Shown: positions 59,375 through 64,000 of the stretch, one piece after another
Layout of the letters: every line of letters starts with the position of its first letter
How positions within the stretch are numbered: the first letter of the stretch is position 1
From: Nocardioides aromaticivorans
GTDB taxonomy: Bacteria > Actinomycetota > Actinomycetes > Propionibacteriales > Nocardioidaceae
Assembly: GCF_013408525.1 (NCBI RefSeq)
Contig: NZ_JACBZM010000001.1
Span: forward strand, 2,728,001 to 2,792,000
Direction of reading: 5' to 3'
Length of the DNA: 64,000 nt
Made by a program: the position numbers and the translations under genes
Notes under the pieces: model-generated
The model's input: the letters and a program-made list of their open reading frames with translations, nothing else
What the model was told of the DNA's origin: nothing
Database searches by the model: none

Positions 59375-60996
59375 GCACCGACGCGGACAGCGCTGCGGCC
59401 CTCGCCGAGGCGTGCGTGGCCTGGCTGGCCCGCGCCGGCGTGACGGACGTCGTCCTCGCACCCGGGTCGCGCAACGCGCCGCTCCTCCTCGCGCTCTGGT
59501 CGGCCGCGCCGGCCGGCGGCCCGCGCCTGCACACGCGGATCGACGAGCGCACCGCGGGCTTCCTCGCGCTCGGGCTCACCAAGTCGGGCGCCCGGGCAGC
59601 GGTCGTCACCACGTCCGGCACCGCCGTCGCCAACCTCCACCCCGCCGTCCTCGAAGCGGTCCACTCCGGCATCGACCTCGTCGTGGTCTCCGCCGACCGG
59701 CCGGCCCGGCTCCGCGGCACCGGCGCCAACCAGACCACCGACCAGGTCGGCATCTTCAGCCCCTTCGTCACCACCCACGACCTCGCGTCGGTGGCCGCCC
59801 TCGACGCCGTCCCCGTCACCGCCGCCGGCCCGCTCCACCTCAACCTGCAGCTCGACGCGCCCCTCGTCCCCGCCGCTCCTGTTGGCCACGCAACTACCGA
59901 ATTCGTCGTGGAAACGGCGGATTCACGACAAGAATGGTTGGTGAACGGCGAACCGGCCGACCTGCAGAAGGGGCCGCGGACGGTGGTGGTCGCCGGGGAC
60001 GACGCCGGTCCCCGGGCGCGCCAGCTGGCCGAGGCAGCGGGCTGGCCGCTGCTGGCGGAGCCGAGCAGCGGCGCGCGCACGGGCGACCACGCGCTGCGCA
60101 CCTACCGGCTCCTGCTCGGCACGGATCTCGGCGCGCGCGTCGAGCGGGTCGTCGTCCTCGGTCGGCCGAGCCTGTCGCGGCCGGTCACCCGGCTCCTCGA
60201 GCGCGAGGACGTCGAGGTGCTGGTCGTGCCCTGCCCCGGCGTCTGGCCGCCGGCGCCTCCCGGCTCGACCGCCATCGGCGCACCCCGCTGGGTCGGCGAC
60301 GGGCCGGACGACCCCGCCTGGCTCGACGAGTGGCGTACGGCGGACCGCGCGCTGGCCCGCCGGGTCGACCGGTTCCTCGCGGAGCAGCCCGCCCTGACGC
60401 CGTACGACGTCGCGGCGGCCACGCACGCAGCGCTCCCCGCCGGCGGGTTGCTCGTCGTCGGCGCCTCGAGCCCGATCCGGGACCTCGACCTGGTGGCCCG
60501 GCCGACCCCGGTCGGCAGCCGGCGCAAGGTGATCGCCAACCGCGGGCTGGCCGGCATCGACGGCACCATCAGCACGGCCGTGGGCGCGGCGCTCGGCCGT
60601 CAGGGGTCGACCCGGAACCTCGCCCTGATGGGCGACCTGACCTTCCTGCACGACCAGACGGCGCTGGTCCTCGGCCCGGACGAGCCCCGTCCGGACCTGA
60701 CGATCGTGGTGCCCAACGACGACGGCGGCGCGATCTTCTCGATGCTCGAGCAGGGCGCACCCGAGCACGCGGCCTCCTTCGAGCGGCTCTTCGGGACGCC
60801 CCACGGCACCGACCTCGCCAGCCTCTGCGCGGCGGCGCGGGTCCCGCACCTGAGGGTCACCTCGCGGCCCGAGCTGGAGCAGGCGCTCGCCTCGCCGAAC
60901 GGCGGGATCGAGGTCGTCGAGGCGGTCGTCGGACGGGCCGACCGCCGGCAGCTGGACGCGCGGATCCGATCCTTCGCGACCGACCCGGAAGAATAG
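59371..60996 (+). CDS. menD: SEPHCHC synthase MenD (ThDP-dependent)
   Basis: 541 residues. PYR-domain opening VVLAPGSRNAPLLLAL with HTRIDERTAGFLALGL (catalytic Glu), and PP-domain ThDP/Mg motif LMGDLTFLHDQTAL with VPNDDGGAIFSML. It joins isochorismate and 2-oxoglutarate. Between the first and middle domains (about residues 170-195) the DNA at 59881-59945 falls to about 52% G+C and has weak inverted repeats, unlike the rest of the gene. Otherwise complete. Confidence 0.95.
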   Translation: MSTDADSAAALAEACVAWLARAGVTDVVLAPGSRNAPLLLALWSAAPAGGPRLHTRIDERTAGFLALGLTKSGARAAVVTTSGTAVANLHPAVLEAVHSGIDLVVVSADRPARLRGTGANQTTDQVGIFSPFVTTHDLASVAALDAVPVTAAGPLHLNLQLDAPLVPAAPVGHATTEFVVETADSRQEWLVNGEPADLQKGPRTVVVAGDDAGPRARQLAEAAGWPLLAEPSSGARTGDHALRTYRLLLGTDLGARVERVVVLGRPSLSRPVTRLLEREDVEVLVVPCPGVWPPAPPGSTAIGAPRWVGDGPDDPAWLDEWRTADRALARRVDRFLAEQPALTPYDVAAATHAALPAGGLLVVGASSPIRDLDLVARPTPVGSRRKVIANRGLAGIDGTISTAVGAALGRQGSTRNLALMGDLTFLHDQTALVLGPDEPRPDLTIVVPNDDGGAIFSMLEQGAPEHAASFERLFGTPHGTDLASLCAAARVPHLRVTSRPELEQALASPNGGIEVVEAVVGRADRRQLDARIRSFATDPEE

Positions 60997-61001
60997 GTCC
61001 C

Positions 61002-62873
61002 GTGGAGATCGCGTTCCTGCTCGTCGCCATTGCGGTCGTCGTCCTGACGGTCACCGCCCTGTCCGAGCGGGTCGAGATCCCCGCGCCCCTGACGCTGGTC
61101 GTCGTCGGCGTCGCGGCGTCGTACGTCCCGGGCGTGCCGGAGCTGCGGCTGGAGCCCGAGGTCGTGCTGCTGGGGCTGCTGCCACCGCTGCTCTACTCGG
61201 CCGCCGTCAACACGTCACTCGTCGACTTCAACGCCAACCGCGGACCGATCCTGCTGCTGTCGGTCGGGCTCGTCGCGTTCACGACCGTCGGCGTCGGAGC
61301 CGTGGTGAAGCTGGTCATCCCCGACCTGCACTGGGCGCTGGCGCTGGCCATCGGCGCCGTCGTGGCGCCGCCGGACGCCGTGGCCGCGACCGCGATCGGG
61401 CGCCGGATCGGCCTGCCGAGGCGGGTCGTGACGATCCTCGAGGGGGAGTCGCTGCTCAACGACGCCAGCGCGCTGGTGGCGCTGCGGACGGCCGTCGGCG
61501 CGCTCAGCGCGACGGTCGCGGCGTGGGAGGTCGGCCTCGACTTCGTGATCGCCGCCGGTGGTGGCGCCGCGATCGGCGGCGTGGTGTTCCTGGTGGTCGG
61601 CTTCATCCGCAAGAAGGTCACCGACCCGCTGCTCGACACCGCCATCTCGCTGGTGATCCCGTTCGCGTCGTACATCGTGGCCGAGGAGATCCACGCCTCC
61701 GGCGTGGTCGCGGTCGTCGTCGCGGGCCTGCTGCTCGGGCACGTCGCGCCCATCCTGCAGAGCGCGCAGTCGCGGATCGCCGAGCGCACCAACTGGCGCA
61801 CCATCGCCTACGTCCTGGAGAACACCGTCTTCCTGCTGATCGGGCTGCAGGCCGACTGGCTGCTCGGCGAGGTCGGCGAGAGCGAGTTCGGGGCCGGCAC
61901 CATCGCGATCGCCTGCGCGGCCGCCCTCGCCACCTGCGTGGTGCTGCGCCTCCTCTGGGTCTTCGCCGCCAGCGGACTGCTGCTGCGCCGTGGCCCCGAG
62001 GCCCGCACCGGTGAGCCGATGCCGATGCTGTGGCGCAGCTCCTTCCTCATCGGCTGGGCCGGCATGCGTGGCGTGGTCACCCTCGCCGCGGCGTTCACGG
62101 TCCCCGAGGACACCGAGCACCGCGAGGTGCTGCTGATCATCGCCTTCGCCGTCGTGGCGGGGACCCTGCTCGGCCAGGGCATGACCCTGCCCGCCCTCGC
62201 CCGCACCCTGCGGGTTCCGGGGCCCGACGCCCAGGACGACGCGCTCGCCCGCGCGACCCTGCTGCAGCAGGCGGCCAAGGCGGGCATCAAGAAGCTCGAT
62301 GCCCTCGCGGCCGAGGACGAGGACCCGCTGCAGGTGCGGGACCTGATCATCCAGCGCATCGAGCAGCGCAACTTCGCCGCGTGGGAGCGGCTCGGCACGA
62401 CCGCCGACCTCGAGAGCCCCAGCGACCTCTACGCCCGCTGGCGCGGCGCGATGATCGAGGAGGAGCGGCGCCGCGTGCTGGAGATCCGCTCCACCGGCAA
62501 GGTGCCGTCGGAGATCGTCAGCGAGGTGCTGGCGATGCTCGACGTCGAGGAGTCGATGCTCGACCACGCCGCCGCCCAGCGCGCGGAGATCAGGGCCGCC
62601 GCCAGCCGCCCCATCGCCGGCGGGTGCGAGCACCTGCAGTCCACGCCGCTGCTCGACCCGCCGCCCGCCCTCGCGTGCGCGCAGTGCCTCGCCGACGGGA
62701 CCCAGTGGGTGGCGCTGCGGATGTGCCTGACCTGCGGGACGATCGGCTGCTGCGACTCCTCGCCGGGACGCCACGCCACTGCGCACTTCCGCGAGACCCA
62801 GCACCCGGTGATCCGTTCGGTGGAGCCGGGCGAGGACTGGCGCTGGTGCTACGTCCACCACCAGACCGGCTGA
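61002..62873 (+). CDS. Na+/H+ antiporter (CPA1/NhaP type) fused to a UBP-type zinc finger
   Basis: 623 residues. The N-terminal 400 residues form a CPA1 exchanger with about twelve helices; key segments are ALAIGAVVAPPDAVAATAIG (ion-binding Asp), LEGESLLNDASALVAL and WAGMRGVVTLAAAF. A cytoplasmic helical region (420-535) follows, then a C-terminal ZnF-UBP domain (542-623) with CEHLQS, CAQCLADG, MCLTCGTIGCCD and the His series HATAHFRETQH. UBP fingers bind ubiquitin C-termini in eukaryotes; here the ligand is unknown. Start GTG 61002, 5 bp after menD. Confidence 0.9.
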   Translation: MEIAFLLVAIAVVVLTVTALSERVEIPAPLTLVVVGVAASYVPGVPELRLEPEVVLLGLLPPLLYSAAVNTSLVDFNANRGPILLLSVGLVAFTTVGVGAVVKLVIPDLHWALALAIGAVVAPPDAVAATAIGRRIGLPRRVVTILEGESLLNDASALVALRTAVGALSATVAAWEVGLDFVIAAGGGAAIGGVVFLVVGFIRKKVTDPLLDTAISLVIPFASYIVAEEIHASGVVAVVVAGLLLGHVAPILQSAQSRIAERTNWRTIAYVLENTVFLLIGLQADWLLGEVGESEFGAGTIAIACAAALATCVVLRLLWVFAASGLLLRRGPEARTGEPMPMLWRSSFLIGWAGMRGVVTLAAAFTVPEDTEHREVLLIIAFAVVAGTLLGQGMTLPALARTLRVPGPDAQDDALARATLLQQAAKAGIKKLDALAAEDEDPLQVRDLIIQRIEQRNFAAWERLGTTADLESPSDLYARWRGAMIEEERRRVLEIRSTGKVPSEIVSEVLAMLDVEESMLDHAAAQRAEIRAAASRPIAGGCEHLQSTPLLDPPPALACAQCLADGTQWVALRMCLTCGTIGCCDSSPGRHATAHFRETQHPVIRSVEPGEDWRWCYVHHQTG

Positions 62874-62903
62874 GCTCCTGAGCCCTCCGGCTACGGTGGG
62901 CAC

Positions 62904-63542
62904 ATGCGCCTGACCAAGTTCGGCCACGCCGCCGTCCGGATCGAGCACGACGGCACGACCCTGGTCCTGGACCCCGGCATGTGGAGCCAGCGCGAGTCGG
63001 TGGAGGGTGCCGACGCGGTGCTGATCACCCACGAGCACCCGGACCACTACGACGCCGACCACCTCCGCGCCACCGACGCCCCGATCTTCACGATCGCCGC
63101 CGTCGCGGCGCAGATCCGCGAGTCGGCACCCGACGTCGCGGAGCGGGTGCGCGTGGTCGCGCCCGACGAGACGTGGAGCATCGGCGGGATCGGCGTGCGC
63201 GCGATCGGCGAGCTGCACGCGGTGATCCACCCGGACCTGCCGCGCTTCCACAACAGCGGCTACCTGATGACGGTGGGGGAGGAGTCGGTCTTTCACCCGG
63301 GAGACGCCCTCACCGTTCCGGGCGTGCCGGTCGACGTACTCCTCGCGCCGGTGTGCGCACCGTGGATGCGGGCCAGCGAGGGCATCGACTTCGCCCGTGC
63401 CGTCGGCGCCGGTCGCAATGTCGCCATCCACGACCGCGTGTACTCCGCCGAGGGCCTCGGCATCGTCGACATGCAGTTCGGGCGGCTGCTCGGCGCCCGC
63501 GGGCTCGACTACGTCCGGCTCCCCGACGGCAGCGACCTGTAG
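62904..63542 (+). CDS. MBL-fold metallo-hydrolase (UlaG-like)
   Basis: 212 residues. Metal-binding motif ITHEHPDHYDADHL (HxHxDH), third His region ELHAVIHPDL, and VFHPGDALTVPG with the bridging Asp. It is a small beta-lactamase-fold protein of the type often annotated as UPF0173 or L-ascorbate-6-P lactonase-like. Substrate unknown. ATG 62904; 30 bp after the antiporter gene, perhaps co-transcribed. Confidence 0.87.
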   Translation: MRLTKFGHAAVRIEHDGTTLVLDPGMWSQRESVEGADAVLITHEHPDHYDADHLRATDAPIFTIAAVAAQIRESAPDVAERVRVVAPDETWSIGGIGVRAIGELHAVIHPDLPRFHNSGYLMTVGEESVFHPGDALTVPGVPVDVLLAPVCAPWMRASEGIDFARAVGAGRNVAIHDRVYSAEGLGIVDMQFGRLLGARGLDYVRLPDGSDL

Positions 63543-63611
63543 GCGGCGCCGGTCGTCTCGACCGTCAGGCCCCCTCGGCAGGCTCTCAGGAACGACAGGC
63601 ATGATGGCCGA

Positions 63612-64000
63612 ATGCCGATCGCACGCTCCACCTACGCCGGTGTCGCCACCGGCGCCGTCCTCCTCGCCGGTGCCGTCGGGTTCGGCGTCGGCCTGCCGAA
63701 GGCCGTCGACGACCCGGGCACCTCGGTGTCCGCCGGGGACCTGCCGAAGCTGCCGGACCGGATCGACGACCGGTTCGTGGCGCTCGGCGCCGTGACGGCC
63801 GAGGAGGCGGGCGCGACCGCCGAGCAGGCGACCGAGTTCGAGACCGTCGCGAAGAACGCCGCGACCGGTGACGCCGATGCCGCGAGCAACCTCTCCGCGA
63901 TCTACGACGCCGCGGTCACCCGCTCGTACATCGACGTCAAGGCGATGGGCCAGATCGCGCAGACCCAGGTGCGTCCCGCCCAGTTCGCCGTCACCGTGGT
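63612..64000 (+). CDS. Exported protein, N-terminal part (runs past window end)
   Basis: The first 129 codons are open to the edge. A signal-anchor or signal peptide (STYAGVATGAVLLAGAVGFG) is followed by an Ala/Asp/Glu-rich region with helical heptads (AEEAGATAEQATEFETVAKN). No domain recognised in the visible part. Upstream 63543-63611 contains only a short GC-rich stretch with no clear ribosome-binding site. Confidence 0.6.
   Translation, partial: MPIARSTYAGVATGAVLLAGAVGFGVGLPKAVDDPGTSVSAGDLPKLPDRIDDRFVALGAVTAEEAGATAEQATEFETVAKNAATGDADAASNLSAIYDAAVTRSYIDVKAMGQIAQTQVRPAQFAVTV

Noticed and set aside
63543..63611. Another copy of the dispersed repeat before the last gene
   Set aside because: GTCTCGACCGTC resembles part of the family, but the match is short and lacks the GTCACGAGAC core.
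1..64000. tRNA, rRNA, transposase or prophage genes
   Set aside because: Looked for on both strands; no CCA-ending cloverleaf, rRNA signature, DDE transposase or phage structural gene was recognised. A covariance-model tRNA scan would settle the RNA part.

Overview
The window is bacterial chromosome of very high G+C content with dense, often overlapping genes (ATGA or GTGA stop/start overlaps are the rule), GTG starts and actinobacterial signature genes: lsr2, the 33-residue ribosomal protein bS22, a BldN-like sigma factor, the rex-hemACD operon and DUF4229. Gene content and the types of intergenic repeat fit a Nocardioides-like member of the Propionibacteriales. That placement is inferred from family content; no rRNA gene is present to prove it.

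Layout. 1-52 is the start of a minus-strand acyltransferase. 209-8923 holds lsr2, clpC, an SMR transporter with its divergent TetR regulator, mutY, a membrane protein, disA and radA. This matches the Mycobacterium tuberculosis radA-disA-mutY-clpC1-lsr2 neighbourhood as I recall it. 8989-12995 is an accessory stretch: LacI regulator, secreted subtilisin, methyltransferase and VOC protein. 13070-24809 resembles Rv0495c-Rv0502: cysteine-rich protein, Ppx, TIM-barrel isomerase, then TetR plus ABC exporter, TerC behind a probable Mn2+ riboswitch, proline dehydrogenase, proC, a small HTH protein, bS22, an epimerase and an acyltransferase. 24943-33648 has a DUF5667/BldN-like sigma pair, a SerB1-like phosphatase, an acyl-CoA ligase, a glutaredoxin-like protein and a Gtr-type glycosylation cassette.

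33766-49155 is the tetrapyrrole and cytochrome c block. It runs rex-hemA-hemC-cobA/hemD, an ECF sigma factor with a membrane partner, hemB, a secreted transglycosylase (minus strand), hemL, a histidine phosphatase and the system II cytochrome c maturation genes (TlpA-like, ccdA, resB, ccsB). Heme synthesis, thiol-redox delivery and heme attachment therefore sit together, with a Rex site in the rex promoter linking heme supply to NADH/NAD+. 50153-60996 carries menA, menE, menC and menD. Between menA and menE lies the most unusual locus.

That locus (51204-57325) is a five-gene minus-strand run with overlapping or 10-bp junctions: a glutamate-cysteine ligase-like gene, a clear glutathione synthetase (GshB), a MAPEG membrane protein, a class I glutamine-amidotransferase-like gamma-glutamyl hydrolase and an MFS transporter. 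A divergent MarR regulator and a second, clearly paralogous MFS transporter complete it. Actinobacteria normally rely on mycothiol, so a compact glutathione synthesis/conjugation/hydrolysis/export module is notable. 61002-64000 ends with a Na+/H+ antiporter fused to a UBP-type zinc finger, an MBL-fold hydrolase and a truncated exported protein.

The window also has several repeat families: a 21-bp tandem array beside menA, 22-bp inverted repeats after hemB, a triple-hairpin element before bS22, and a dispersed element also found inside menE. The octamer CGTCGTAC/GTACGACG is conspicuously over-represented. I saw no tRNA, rRNA, CRISPR array, transposase or phage gene.
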